Source: Oopsacas minuta
Lineage: Eukaryota; Porifera; Hexactinellida; Lyssacinosida; Leucopsacidae
Direction: 5' to 3'
Assembly (NCBI GenBank): GCA_024704765.1
Contig: JAKMXF010000354.1
Location: 124,690 to 188,689, forward strand
DNA: 64,000 nt
The first letter of the stretch is position 1. Every line of letters begins with the position of its first letter. The notes under the pieces are model-generated. The model was not told the DNA's origin and made no database searches. It saw only the letters and a program-made list of their open reading frames with translations. Below, one piece after another: positions 19,658 to 30,237 of the stretch. The position numbers were made by a program, and so were the translations under genes.

Positions 19658-21715
19658 TTATGCCCGTCCGTCTGCATGGCCGTACGAAATCTAGCAGTTC
19701 AATTAACATGAGAATTGGCATACATATACATTTTGGGTAGGAGATTTGCACCTCGGGTATGAATTTTCTAAAGTGAATATTTCACACCTTTCTATGTAAA
19801 ATATAAGCTAGAAGGTTTCATCATGTTGTCAGGGCTAATTGGATGCGTAGAGTCCGATTTTGAGATTTTGAGAGCTGAAAGTTACAAATTCAGATTTATC
19901 ATATGATTAATCATATTTCACACCTTTGTGCATATTTTTTAAAATCATGCTAGAGATTTCTTTTCCAAAGTTAGACAGGGTTAATTGTAGGAAAATTAGT
20001 CGGAATTTCCATAGGATTTGAGGATAGAACATGAAGTACATTTTAGGGGATGAATGATATTGAATATCCCGAAATAATTATCAGATCCACAGAACTTACC
20101 AACCCCTTTTGCAAATTTCCCTGGATTTTCGTTGCCAAATCCCTGAATTTCCAATATTTTTCCTGGATTTCACGATATTTCCCCGATTACACTCGAAAAT
20201 ATCAAGAAATATAGCAAAATTTCCCTGGATTTTCAAAATTTTCCCCTGGATTTAAAGTGAAATCCCGGGGTAATCCAGGGATCCCTGGAGGGTTGGTAAG
20301 TTTGGATCCAGGAGCCAAAATCAGACGGGTCTGGTGCATTGCGGCATTTACTAGGAGTCAGGGGATCCCCTTGTAAATGCCGCACGTATACGTCTTCTTC
20401 TCTTCCACGGTGTTATATATACATCGACACCATTCCTAAGATATAGATTAATACAGCCGAACCTCCGAGATCAGGACATCTTTTCTTGATTGAGGTCATT
20501 TTCTAACTCAAAAATTGCGGAATTATTAAATATTTATCAGGCGAAATTGATTGGAACGCGAATACGCATTATCCACTACACAGTCTACCCCCGTTATATC
20601 GAAGCTCAGTGACTTATTCGCTAAAAAAATTGGATTTGCTTAACTTTATTTTTGTCGAATATTAAGCGAAGTTTAAATAAATTTTACCAAATTCAATGCT
20701 GGAGGACAGTTTATGGTTTCAGTTGAAGGATTATAGTAAATCTTCTAAAATTTCGAAAATCGTCCAGATATTCAAAGCAACTTTAGCATCATGACGTCAT
20801 GCTTATCTTATATTACACTACAAATTAAAGGAAATTTTGTAAAAGAGCCCAACTTTATTTGAATAAAATTTTATACAAATAGATATTAATCATATTATTG
20901 GGTTTTCTAACTTCATTGAAATTCAATACAAAAGGTACAAATATTAAGTTTTGTTGATGAATAATGACCTCATTTATAATCGCCTCATTTACAGATCCAG
21001 ACAAGACCAGATTCAAACACGACGTATACTCCCATAAACATCAGATTTGAGTTATTACGTATAACTGTGTCCAATACTCAACAGAATGTACTGAAATAAA
21101 TATTTTAGTACTTACATAACCAATTTGGAAAACAAAATTATTTGAAATTTACAAAATATCTTAATTAGCATTTTGAATTTTTTGAATTTCTACTCCTTTT
21201 TTATCTTTCTTCGCATTTTTGATGCAGTGATGCGGCCCCTGAAATATCAACCTCGGAAGGACAGGCTTCACTCGAAAAAGATCATCTTTTCGAATTTTGC
21301 AGCTGTAATATTCCCTAAATTTCATCCTTCTCTCATTTTGTAATCGATCTACACCGACACCATTCCTAAGACAAATTAATGTAGTAAATAAGAACCTGTC
21401 ACTTTGCGAATTTCAAAATTCCTTTGTATACAGTACTCTACAGTCTAAAATCATAATAGAGAATTGGTTTCCTTATCAGGGTTTACAACTTATAACCTAT
21501 ATCGCTCAATTTATGAAGTTCTATAATATTAATCACGGAATTTTTTCTATAATACGTACAGTAAACTCTCATTTTAACGAAGTGCTCGGGACCCTAGATT
21601 CACTTCGCTGAAAGCGGAGTCAAATTCAAGCTATAAGGGGTCACGAATCACTTCGTTATATTCTACTTGGTTATAACTTATAATGGAAGTTTTGACGGGA
21701 GTTTACTGTATTCGC
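19658..21715. other. Repeat-rich intergenic stretch
   Basis: No intact gene recognised. The segment at about 19665-19800 (CCGTCCGTCTGCATGGCC, then ACATATACATTTTGGG) has a relative at about 35395-35500. 20454-20520 is the start of a TA-type repeat (ACAGCCGAACCTCC) overlapping a diverged copy of the first codons of the exon at 21716-21973 (MTSIKK...). 21560-21715 holds a TTTTAACGAAGTGCTCGGG repeat that also occurs at about 11885-12050 inside copy B. Confidence 0.5.
20093..20302. repeat. 210-bp MITE with 13-bp inverted ends
   Basis: AACTTACCAACCC at 20093-20105 is the exact reverse complement of 20290-20302. The inside is made of repeated CCCTGGATTT units in both orientations. No clean target duplication. 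Confidence 0.65.
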
Positions 21716-21973
21716 TTACCTTCTTAAAATATCACACATATTTCTGAACTCTCTGCGATCCATCACGGTTATGTCATATTTAAGTTGGTCATGAAGTATA
21801 CAATCCCAATTAACTTTTCCTTTAAATGATTCTATATTTATTTCCCAATCATCTCTCAAGTATTGAAGTATTTCTAATATACTTATATGTTTCATCCCAC
21901 ATTGTTTTGCGGTCTTTGCGTAGTTAAGACGAATGCAGCTGTTCTGGAAACGTCTGTTCTTGATCGAAGTCAT
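21716..21973 (-). CDS. Unrecognised exon, hypothetical protein
   Basis: Minus-strand reading starts ATG just after TTTTTTGGTTTAG/AAA and stays open for 85 codons (MTSIKNRRFQNSCIRLNY ... EFRNMCDILR) up to a good donor AAG/GTAAGC at about 21718. A downstream acceptor TTGATATTTCAG near 21240 would add a short basic end (GRITASKMRRKIKKE) in the matching phase, for a protein of about 100 residues. No family recognised. A diverged copy of the first codons sits at about 20480-20510, so it may be a repeated or mobile sequence. Confidence 0.3.
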   Translation of the reverse strand: MTSIKNRRFQNSCIRLNYAKTAKQCGMKHISILEILQYLRDDWEINIESFKGKVNWDCILHDQLKYDITVMDRREFRNMCDILRR

Positions 21974-23420
21974 TTTCTAAACCAAAAAAGGAGAATTTAT
22001 GAGTAGTTTCACCCAGAAAAATTGGTAAATTCAATTTCAAATTCGAGATAGTATGCCATAAATCCTTTCCTTAACTACGTGCAAACTGTCAGACAAACAG
22101 CCAGACAAATACACAACAATTGAGATTTAGTAACACACATATATATTCATATATCCTACCAATTTTCTAGCATTTATACGCTCTAATTGTCATTTTCAGG
22201 CCTACTTTATACTTACCCCTTCTGACATTGCTAACAAATTTTGCAGCAAATTTCATTATTGATATTTCCTCATATTTATTCCCTAATCATATTGAAAGTA
22301 TTATTAATGTATATATTTCTCACAATAGCACAATCAATATGAATCACCAGCCACATAGCCTGATTATCAATAGCATAGATTAATTCATAAAAAAATTTAT
22401 TATTTGTAGACCGTCTGTGTTTCGTTATTCACAGGTAGATCAACCTAGGAATATACTGTGGGAAATGATAGACGCAAATCAGAATGAATAATCTTTATTT
22501 CGCCATTCTTTGATGCCTTAAAGTTACAGAGTATTTGTGCTTGATGGGAGTGATCTATGGATGTTTGTGTTCAATTCAGATCACGTTGTAACCGACAGAC
22601 TGATAACTCTAGGTTCTGGCACACAAACAAACTAACAAACCTTGCTGTTTCCACATAAACAGACTATAACATCATTTAGAGTGACTACAGTAATCACTGT
22701 GTATACGTATTCAATCAGGAGGGAGGACAGATACGCAAATTCGTGAAGGAAGGTCAGACTATCGGGGAGTTCATTAAACTATACGGAATAGTGCTAGACA
22801 GCACAGGACACATTATGTGTCAGAAGAAAACTAATTGTCTACAATTATTTTCAGGGGACCAGCTAAATACTATATATTTCTATAACTGTATTGTATTTAG
22901 TTATATTTAATGCATGTCTCTATTGTATAGCAACCTGCTTTCTCACATGAGAGGAGACGGTTTTTGAAATTTAAACTCTCCCTATAGAATTCAGGGAATT
23001 TTGCGTTATGTGACCTTTGAACGGCTTCTTGGGGTATGTCGACTGGATAGAGGTTCTTAACCATGTACAAAGAAATTCTAAAATACAATATTGAATTTAG
23101 TGCTACTATAACAAATTGAAGCACTATGTAATATGAAATTTAAAGTCAATACGCGTTAAGTACCACTGAAAATAAATTCAATTCATATAATAAGCTGTCG
23201 ACACAGATTGTGTAACTTTAGATTTCTATTTACAAATTCGAAGAACGATTCATGAATTGCTGCCTTACCGAATACAGATACTTTTTGGTTAGTAACTCCT
23301 AGGCATAACAGGCGAGCCGGCAGGTCCGACGCTCACAGGACCAATACTTTCTGTAGCTACTATATTAGTGTAGTTATCATTCAGAACCAGCAGGGCTGCT
23401 CCAGTCATTAGGAGATGACT
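21974..23420. other. Intergenic, mostly unrecognised
   Basis: A minus-strand Helitron-like 5' cassette (TACTAAATCTCAATTGTTGT ... AAGGAAAGGATTTATGG) lies at about 22050-22140. A fragment related to the MITE at 16219-16366 is at about 23300-23360. Nothing else is supported. Confidence 0.4.
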
Positions 23421-23477
23421 GGACAATACCCGTAATAACTAGTCAGTACACGTACTGACTGATTTCGGGTATTGTCC
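23421..23477. promoter_or_regulatory. Nested hairpin just upstream of TTC13
   Basis: GGACAATACCCG (23421-23432) pairs exactly with 23466-23477. Inside it AGTCAGTAC/AC/GTACTGACT (23441-23460) is a second perfect palindrome. The structure ends 87 bp before the TTC13 start codon, so it would be in the promoter or 5' UTR. A regulatory role is only inferred; it could be a foldback repeat. Confidence 0.45.
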
Positions 23478-23564
23478 GTAACATATATGTATATTGAAAT
23501 TTTGCTATTCATAAACTATAGAGCGTTACTTTGCTACTTGTAGCACACACATTGAAAAAGGAAT

Positions 23565-25895
23565 ATGTGTGTGAGGAGATATTTGATTGTTTTTGTCCTC
23601 TTAACTATCCTGCTTCAATCTCTATTTAACTTGTCCCACTGCGGAGAGGTATGTGATCCAGACAAAGAACTTTGTGGAGAAGAGGAAGAAACTGACTCTT
23701 GGTGGGAGAGTCCAGACAGACGGAGTCCTGCAGAGATGATTGAGCAGGAGATAAGCAAATGTACTCTTCTGATAAATATGGGCAGACATCTAGAAGCGAT
23801 TGGTTTATTAACAAGTCTCATACAAGTTCATCCTGGCTTCTTCCAGCCTTATGTAGCACGAGGTAGCGCATATGCTCTAGAAAAATATTTTGATGAAGCT
23901 CTTGCTGACATGACTCGAGCTATCGAGCTAAATCCGACCTACGTAGATTCTTGGATCAGACGTGGTCAGATACGAGCAGCAATGGGGAACACTGAAGGAT
24001 CAATAGCTGACTTAAAACAGGCAAGGATTATTTCTGAGGTTGAGAAGAGTACCGGTAATACAGAGACTATGCTATCACTAGAATACGGTCAGTATGAGTA
24101 CAGTAAGAAGAATTTCAGTGGAGCTGTTTCTATATTTAAGAATGCATTAGCAAACTCTAAAGAAGACAGTACACTTAACAAAATGGTTAGATACCATTTA
24201 GCTAAGACTTATCTCGAGTTAGGTGAAATATACAAGGCGAAAAGTTTACTGGATATTGTCCTAAAGTTGGACCCTAACTTTCTTCCAGCCCTGAGTGAGA
24301 TGGGACAGGTAATGAAGGAGTTTAACCGGTTTAAAGAAGCAGATAGATATTTCATTTCAGTTATTGACTTGGCATCAGAACGACCAGAAGATACACTGAT
24401 AAATCAAAAACAGGTATTACTCATGACTCATCTGAGGATAGCCAGATTCCGTCACTGGGCTGGAGAGCTTGCGTTAACTGTTGAGAGTACCAAGGCTGCA
24501 ATAGACGACCACACAGGACCAGCACTAATAGAGATGTCCTATTACCTTGGAGGTGCTTATCACGGACTAGGGGAATTTCATCAAGCCCTGAGTGGTTATG
24601 AAAGAGGTTTATCTGAAAGTCCTACACATTTCATATACTATCTTAACGAGGTATGCAAACAACATCAAATATACTTTGATACTCCTCTTACTGATTACTA
24701 TTGGGATGCTCTCTTCTCTCCTCAGTTCAAAGAGTGTTACGGTATGCGTAGAGATACAGATGAATGTTTACCTAAGAGCTATGTGCCTCTTCCCCTGTCT
24801 ACTGTAGCCTCGTTAAATCTCAAAAACACTCTCACTCCTAATCAAACAGAGCTTCTTACCCTAGCTAAGAGACTAGGTACTAAGATTCTATATAACACGC
24901 CAGGATTCGTGACTAACCGTAAACAGATAATATCCTCCGGGTTAGCTATGCTGCAATCTGCTCAGGTAATGCATAGGATAATTAAAGGGGAGTCTATACG
25001 TGTTACCGGGAAGTCAAGCAGTCATAATAGAGTACCGCACTCGTTCGGTTGGAGAGATTTCTTTGATATTTTAGTCCGCTGGAGACAAGCAGTGGAGCCT
25101 TTAGATCCTGTTTGGTGGATTGATGGTCTTACCCCTGAGAGTTTTAAGAAGGGATATGGTACTACAACTCCTCTGATAATTGGTGATAAGAAGAACATTC
25201 GATATTTCCCCTACTTCAATTCTGTATTCAATCTACTCAAATACCTCGTACCGCTACAAGTTAAATTGGATGATGAGCAAGTATACCGGATTATCACATC
25301 TAAAACTCTACACGAAGTGCATGTAGCTATGGGATCTGATGTATCAGTACTCTCTCCTTGTTTCTCATCCGTCTCTCCAGGTGCAGTCATGGATGGTAGT
25401 CGTATAAGCTTGTATTATTCTAAGGAAGAGTCTGGATATATGTTTGAGGTATCAACTTCAGCTGTTCCTCCCAGATGGAAATTATTTAACTTAGAGCTAC
25501 AGAGTGCTTTTCAAAACATAACCTATGAAGGCCCTGGAGTGGTTACACGAGGTGATGCCCTCAGTCTCTCTTTAACATTTGCTTATTATTGGTTCCAATT
25601 CATGCCTCTATCAAGAGGATCTGCTGCTATTGGTGTACAAACTATTAATTCTATTCTGTTAGCATTCGGCTATGAATACAGAGCTGCTATACCTAAAGGT
25701 ATACAGATAGACTGGGAAGCTATGGTGAGCTCTAGACCGGAAGATTTTATGCATTCACTTTCTTCCTGGCTGAAGCCTGAATATCTTGAGGAGTTAGGTT
25801 ATGACTTGATGACAGATATCCCTAATGTTGAAGATAGCATTGCTAGTCTCAGAGATATGTTCTCAATGGTTAATTCTGGTATGGTGCTCAACTGA
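23565..25895 (+). CDS. TTC13: Tetratricopeptide repeat protein 13 (TTC13) orthologue
   Basis: A 776-residue protein in one exon. The start is the first ATG and gives a signal peptide (RRYLIVFVLLTILLQSLF, about 4-26), followed by an acidic linker with two cysteines and WWESPDR. TPR units run from about 66 to 160 (INMGRHLEAIGLLTSLIQVH, YALEKYFDEALADMTRAIEL) and again about 205-370. The C-terminal half is the part peculiar to TTC13: FGWRDFFDILVRWRQ, then VWWIDGLTPESF, NIRYFPYF and LSFTFAYYWFQF-like text. Human TTC13 is about 860 residues with the same order. The molecular function of the family is not well defined; secretion-pathway location is inferred from the signal peptide. It is followed 390 bp later by FPGS on the same strand. 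Confidence 0.82.
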   Translation: MCVRRYLIVFVLLTILLQSLFNLSHCGEVCDPDKELCGEEEETDSWWESPDRRSPAEMIEQEISKCTLLINMGRHLEAIGLLTSLIQVHPGFFQPYVARGSAYALEKYFDEALADMTRAIELNPTYVDSWIRRGQIRAAMGNTEGSIADLKQARIISEVEKSTGNTETMLSLEYGQYEYSKKNFSGAVSIFKNALANSKEDSTLNKMVRYHLAKTYLELGEIYKAKSLLDIVLKLDPNFLPALSEMGQVMKEFNRFKEADRYFISVIDLASERPEDTLINQKQVLLMTHLRIARFRHWAGELALTVESTKAAIDDHTGPALIEMSYYLGGAYHGLGEFHQALSGYERGLSESPTHFIYYLNEVCKQHQIYFDTPLTDYYWDALFSPQFKECYGMRRDTDECLPKSYVPLPLSTVASLNLKNTLTPNQTELLTLAKRLGTKILYNTPGFVTNRKQIISSGLAMLQSAQVMHRIIKGESIRVTGKSSSHNRVPHSFGWRDFFDILVRWRQAVEPLDPVWWIDGLTPESFKKGYGTTTPLIIGDKKNIRYFPYFNSVFNLLKYLVPLQVKLDDEQVYRIITSKTLHEVHVAMGSDVSVLSPCFSSVSPGAVMDGSRISLYYSKEESGYMFEVSTSAVPPRWKLFNLELQSAFQNITYEGPGVVTRGDALSLSLTFAYYWFQFMPLSRGSAAIGVQTINSILLAFGYEYRAAIPKGIQIDWEAMVSSRPEDFMHSLSSWLKPEYLEELGYDLMTDIPNVEDSIASLRDMFSMVNSGMVLN

Positions 25896-25976
25896 TATTT
25901 ATTTATTACAGTAGTTTACTTGTGTATATTTAGCTACATAAATTGGCTGACTTTTAAATTCTTATTGTATCTATAC

Positions 25977-26155
25977 AGTGGAGTCTCCCAAAACGGACCC
26001 TCCGAATAGCGGACAACAGCTCTACAACGGACAAGCTCGTGGAAAGAATTAAGATAATAATACTACATGTAAATATTACTAGAATAGAAGCGGATATCTC
26101 ACCTACAAAGGACAAAATCTAATCTCCAATGTATCCGTTATTGGGAGATTCCACT
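25977..26155. repeat. TA-flanked Tc1/mariner-like MITE
   Basis: AGTGGAGTCTCCCA (25977-25990) is the inverted match, with one mismatch, of 26142-26155. TA lies next to both ends. Between TTC13 and FPGS; no coding content. Confidence 0.65.
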
Positions 26156-26285
26156 TAAAAGTGTCCATCTGGAACCAGGATATTTTGACCCGATAATTTA
26201 CATTCTCTAAAGCACCTTGTGATTACCATTTTATATTTGATTAATTGTATATGTTTCATCCTTAGGGGTTAAGTCACTAGATTGC

Positions 26286-27851
26286 ATGAATATAAGTAGA
26301 TTGATATATTTCAATCATATTTCATCTGCTCCACGCATACGCTTTTCATCTATATCTAAATTGAAGACCGTCATGGCTAGTCGGCTTCACAAAAGTAAAT
26401 CAGAAGATTATGAACTAGCCATAGAGAAACTCAACACATTACAATCTAACTTTTCTCTCTTGAAACTTGCTCGTAAGCAAAAGAAGGCAAATCCAGAAGC
26501 TAAGCTAAAAGATATGAGAAATTTTCTTCAACGTTGTGACATCACTAAACAACAGGCGGATTCTCTACCGATTATTCACGTGTCAGGTACACAGGGAAAA
26601 GGTTCTACTTGTGCAATGATAGAGAGTATCCTGAGGGCTCGTGGTTTGAGGACAGGGTTCTTCTCCTCTCCTCATCTGATTGAAGTGCGTGAGCGGATTC
26701 GTCTCGATGGAGAGCCTCTGTCATTCTCAGCATTCACTCATCACTTCTGGTCATGCTACAACCGGCTTATCAAGACTATGGATGAACACAATCCACAGAT
26801 GCCTTTCTACTTCGCATTCCTTACTCTGATGTCATTGGATGTATTTATTTCAGAAAGACCTGATGTATGTATTATAGAGGTTGGTATTGGAGGAGAGTAT
26901 GACTGTACTAATATATTTACAAATCCACGAGTATGTGGGGTGACGTCATTGGGATATGATCACACAGATATATTAGGAGAATCTCTTGATGAAATAGCCT
27001 GGAATAAAGCTGGTATTTTCAAATCAGGAACTCCGTGCTACGTACAGAGTTGCTCTCCTTCAGTACATCAGGTATTCCTGGAGAAAGCTAAGGAACGTGG
27101 TGTGAAGGAACTCTACTTGATACCTGCTCTATCTCCATACGGACTGCCTAGAATACCTAAGCTCTCATTACAAGGAGAGTTCCAACTAAAGAACGCTGCA
27201 CTTGCTGTTCAAATTGCTAAACGGTTCATCTCTCAGAGAGAGAAACGTCAAGTACAAATGGGAAGTATGAGACTGTTGGAGGAATGTACCCTCTCCCTAG
27301 ATGACATAACCTCTGAGGTAGAAGAAGGACTACAGAACACCAAATGGCCTGGGAGGGCACAGGTTATAGAGAAAAGTGTACCAAATTGGAAGCGAGTAGT
27401 GTTTTATCTGGATGGAGCACACACACCACAGGCATTACAGTGTGCAGTTGAATGGTTTATTCAAGCTAGACGTTCTCAGGAGCGTACATCTACATGCAAA
27501 AAGGGAATCGTATTGAATTTGACTGGGAACAGAGATCATACACTATTCTTAGAGAAAATACGTGATTTAGAAGTAGAACATGTATTTTTCTGTCCAAACA
27601 TAGCATATTCAAAACCTAACACAGCACCTGATACAGCCAGTGCAATAGCCTCTTCAGAACAACAGCTGATTAGATGTAAAGAATTGCAAAGGGAATGGAA
27701 TGAGTTGACAGGTGTGGACTTGTCGCAGTCTGTTTCTAACTTCTCAGAAGTTTATGAATCCTTGTCTGGTAGTGAAGAGGGGAGAGAGTATCATATTCTG
27801 GTCACTGGTAGTTTATATCTTGTCAGCGCAGCGCTACAGTTCTTGAGCTAA
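26286..27851 (+). CDS. FPGS: Folylpolyglutamate synthase
   Basis: 521 residues, single exon. It adds glutamates to folates, keeping them in cytosol and mitochondria. Mur-ligase motifs are intact: the ATP-binding loop GTQGKGS (101-107), the folate-site loop FFSSPHLIEVRERIR (from about 126), VGIGGEYDCTN (about 199-209), the metal/phosphate region SLGYDHTDILG (221-231), NKAGIFK (240-246) and the C-domain motif LDGAHTPQAL. The first ATG adds a 29-residue, basic, Ser-rich leader without acidic residues, suited to mitochondrial import. A second in-frame ATG at 26373 (MASRLHK) would give a cytosolic form, mirroring the two-start arrangement known for vertebrate FPGS. Length fits (human 587 including a longer leader). 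Confidence 0.92.
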   Translation: MNISRLIYFNHISSAPRIRFSSISKLKTVMASRLHKSKSEDYELAIEKLNTLQSNFSLLKLARKQKKANPEAKLKDMRNFLQRCDITKQQADSLPIIHVSGTQGKGSTCAMIESILRARGLRTGFFSSPHLIEVRERIRLDGEPLSFSAFTHHFWSCYNRLIKTMDEHNPQMPFYFAFLTLMSLDVFISERPDVCIIEVGIGGEYDCTNIFTNPRVCGVTSLGYDHTDILGESLDEIAWNKAGIFKSGTPCYVQSCSPSVHQVFLEKAKERGVKELYLIPALSPYGLPRIPKLSLQGEFQLKNAALAVQIAKRFISQREKRQVQMGSMRLLEECTLSLDDITSEVEEGLQNTKWPGRAQVIEKSVPNWKRVVFYLDGAHTPQALQCAVEWFIQARRSQERTSTCKKGIVLNLTGNRDHTLFLEKIRDLEVEHVFFCPNIAYSKPNTAPDTASAIASSEQQLIRCKELQREWNELTGVDLSQSVSNFSEVYESLSGSEEGREYHILVTGSLYLVSAALQFLS

Positions 27852-28274
27852 TGGCAAATCAGTGATGTCACTTACCATTAAGAATAGTAAAGTATCATAT
27901 TCAGTGTAAATCTGCAACCAGTTTTCTTATACATCATATTGCTTACAAGTTTCATCTTGGACAAGTTTTACCAGTTATGCGATCTATATCAACTTGTATA
28001 TAAATAGTTTTATTATTTAATTGCCAATTTTAGGATCGAAACAACCTGGAAACAGTTCATAGATTTTTTGTTTAAAGCCATAATCTTTATGTTTTTACTG
28101 GTCAGGGCATTTCTATACATCAATTATGTTTGAAACTATATGTACCTTATAAATGTTTCTGACACGCATTATTGGAATCGATTTGAAGACCCAATAAAAC
28201 GCGTGTTTTGATTCATCATTAATTAATATAGATCATAGTTTTCAAATCTGTTTGATGCTTGTGTTTCGTGTATA

Positions 28275-28420
28275 CAGTGGAAACCGCCTATTAGCAACTT
28301 TATGATGGATATAGAGTGCAGTTTGTACGGTAATTAGTGTGTATAATAGAATTTCGCTTAAAAGCAGGAAAATTCTTGAAATATACGATTTGCTAACATA
28401 ATGAGCGGTTTCCTCGGTGC
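28275..28420. repeat. TA-type MITE
   Basis: TACAGTGGAAACCGCCTATT at the left is matched in inverse by AGGAAACCGCTCATTATG at the right end (about 28390-28415). The interior is AT-rich and non-coding. Confidence 0.5.
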
Positions 28421-29164
28421 TGTTATAAATTTACCAATATTATATTATAAGTCATTACAGTGACATGGGAAGATGTAGATTGGTGTGGCTATATATGCAC
28501 TTTTAGGGTGAGTAGATGATGGGAGTTTTAGATAAATTTGATGTGGCAGAAGCCGCACCTCCGTCGCATCCGCATATCTGCTACAACCATGTGTTTTGTT
28601 ATCAGTTTCATAGGATTTCTTTATGCACACATTTAATTGTTATCTCTTGATTGAAGTGTGATAGCTGTCGTTAGTATATAATATAATATAATATAATCAT
28701 ATTCTAACCTGATTATATTACTGTGCTAACTATACGTAGTATTCGGGGATTCAAAATTTCGAATACTCATTGCGGCAAACTATTCAGTTGTCCAGTGAAT
28801 AACTACTTGTTCACTCAGATGGAAGGTATGTTTTGATCAACGGATGATGTGTTTTGGTCAATTCCGTTATTGCCCCCTTACTTCCATAATTATTCTTCAA
28901 GCATTTTGGATACTTGTACTCGGAACAATGGAGATTGTCCAGCAATTCCTACATAATAATTTTCGATCACATTTTCGACGGAATTTTCTATCAAATCAGG
29001 CTACTTGTTCTGAACGCCAATATCCTAAAACATTCTAATTATTGCAAACTTACCGAAAACAACATCCTGACTATTGCCAGTCTTCAAAATTCTAAGTTTC
29101 TAACTGATGACAACTTACGAATTCTGACTAATGCATTCTCCTAGCTCCTTATTAAAATCACTTC

Positions 29165-29354
29165 CAGTGTTCCTCTAACTTTCAAGGTACGGTACAACAC
29201 CCCGGTTGTCAAATTCCGGTGGTACTGGTAAAAAATGTGATGAATTCGGGCAAATACCCTGGAGATCGAACATTTTTAAGCGAAATTCCGGTGGGAAAGG
29301 CATTAAATAAAATTTTCCGGAGGAATACCCCCTGATTCCTTAGAGGGAACACTG
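29165..29354. repeat. hAT-like MITE
   Basis: The ends CAGTGTTCCTCTAA and (inverted) CAGTGTTCCCTCTAA are the short CAGTG-type repeats of hAT elements. The 8-bp flanks ATCACTTC and CTCACCTC agree at six of eight positions, which suggests a decayed 8-bp target duplication. 190 bp, no coding. Confidence 0.65.
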
Positions 29355-30237
29355 CTCACCTCTACTGAGAGGAATCTTACTAAATAAGCGTTGATCAAAG
29401 TCATACATCATCCGTTGATCAATATCCTACTTCAACAAAACGTTGATCAAAAATTCAAATCCTACATAATCAAAATATATATTCCCTTGATAGCAACCAA
29501 TGCTTGACATTCGTTCTTTTGTCCTCAACGACGTTATCTATGATGTGCCACAGTTGGTTTAATTCAATTCAACATAAATTGATCAACCATACAATCAATA
29601 GTTCTATAGTGTTTCTTTTTCTGATATATTTGAGGAGTTAAGCAATTTATATTTTGAGGGAATACCGTATATTACTCTTATTGTAGCCCCTACCCGAATA
29701 TTCGCGTACTAAAATATGTATTGAATATAGCATTGCCGGTATAGTCATATACTCTAAGGGTCTGAATAAACTGGCGGCCTCCGCTTATCCTAACCACCAT
29801 ATTTACACGCTTACACAAGTATATTGAATAACTCATAAACACTGCACCGAAAATATATCGATTTTCAACAGATCTTATGTCATATTTTTCGGACAAACAA
29901 ACAGACATACAACTAACAAATGAGTTTAATAATACGTTTATACGTATTACTATTCAGCGTCATTCAGTTGAAAAGGGTTTCTACAATGTAAGTAGATCCT
30001 ATTGCACGAATATTATTACTAATTCACTATATCCAATAGCGATATACGCCCAAATGGGATTAGACTTCTTGTATCACTAACTTTTTAAAGGGTGTGACAT
30101 ATGGTTTAGAATTGAATAGTATTTCGGGAATACTTCTTTCAGAGAAAATTCACTATAACCAACTTCTAGAGTGTATGTATTGTTGATAGATACAAGTGTA
30201 ATTTGTGTGTGTGGATATCGTTTCTTCTCTATTTCTA

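Larger units (their letters stand above)
27852..30237. other. Intergenic stretch with small inverted-repeat elements
   Basis: No gene seen. Two MITEs are listed separately (28275-28420, 29165-29354). TTGATCAA motifs recur at 28834, 29393, 29416, 29432 and 29578. A minus-strand Helitron-like cassette lies near 29880-29935 (TTATTAAACTCATTTG and a GTTTGTTTGTCCG tract). Confidence 0.4.

Noticed and set aside
29877-30080. 67-codon plus-strand frame before MGAT4 as a separate gene
   Set aside because: Overlaps a Helitron-like repeat end and has no coding character.
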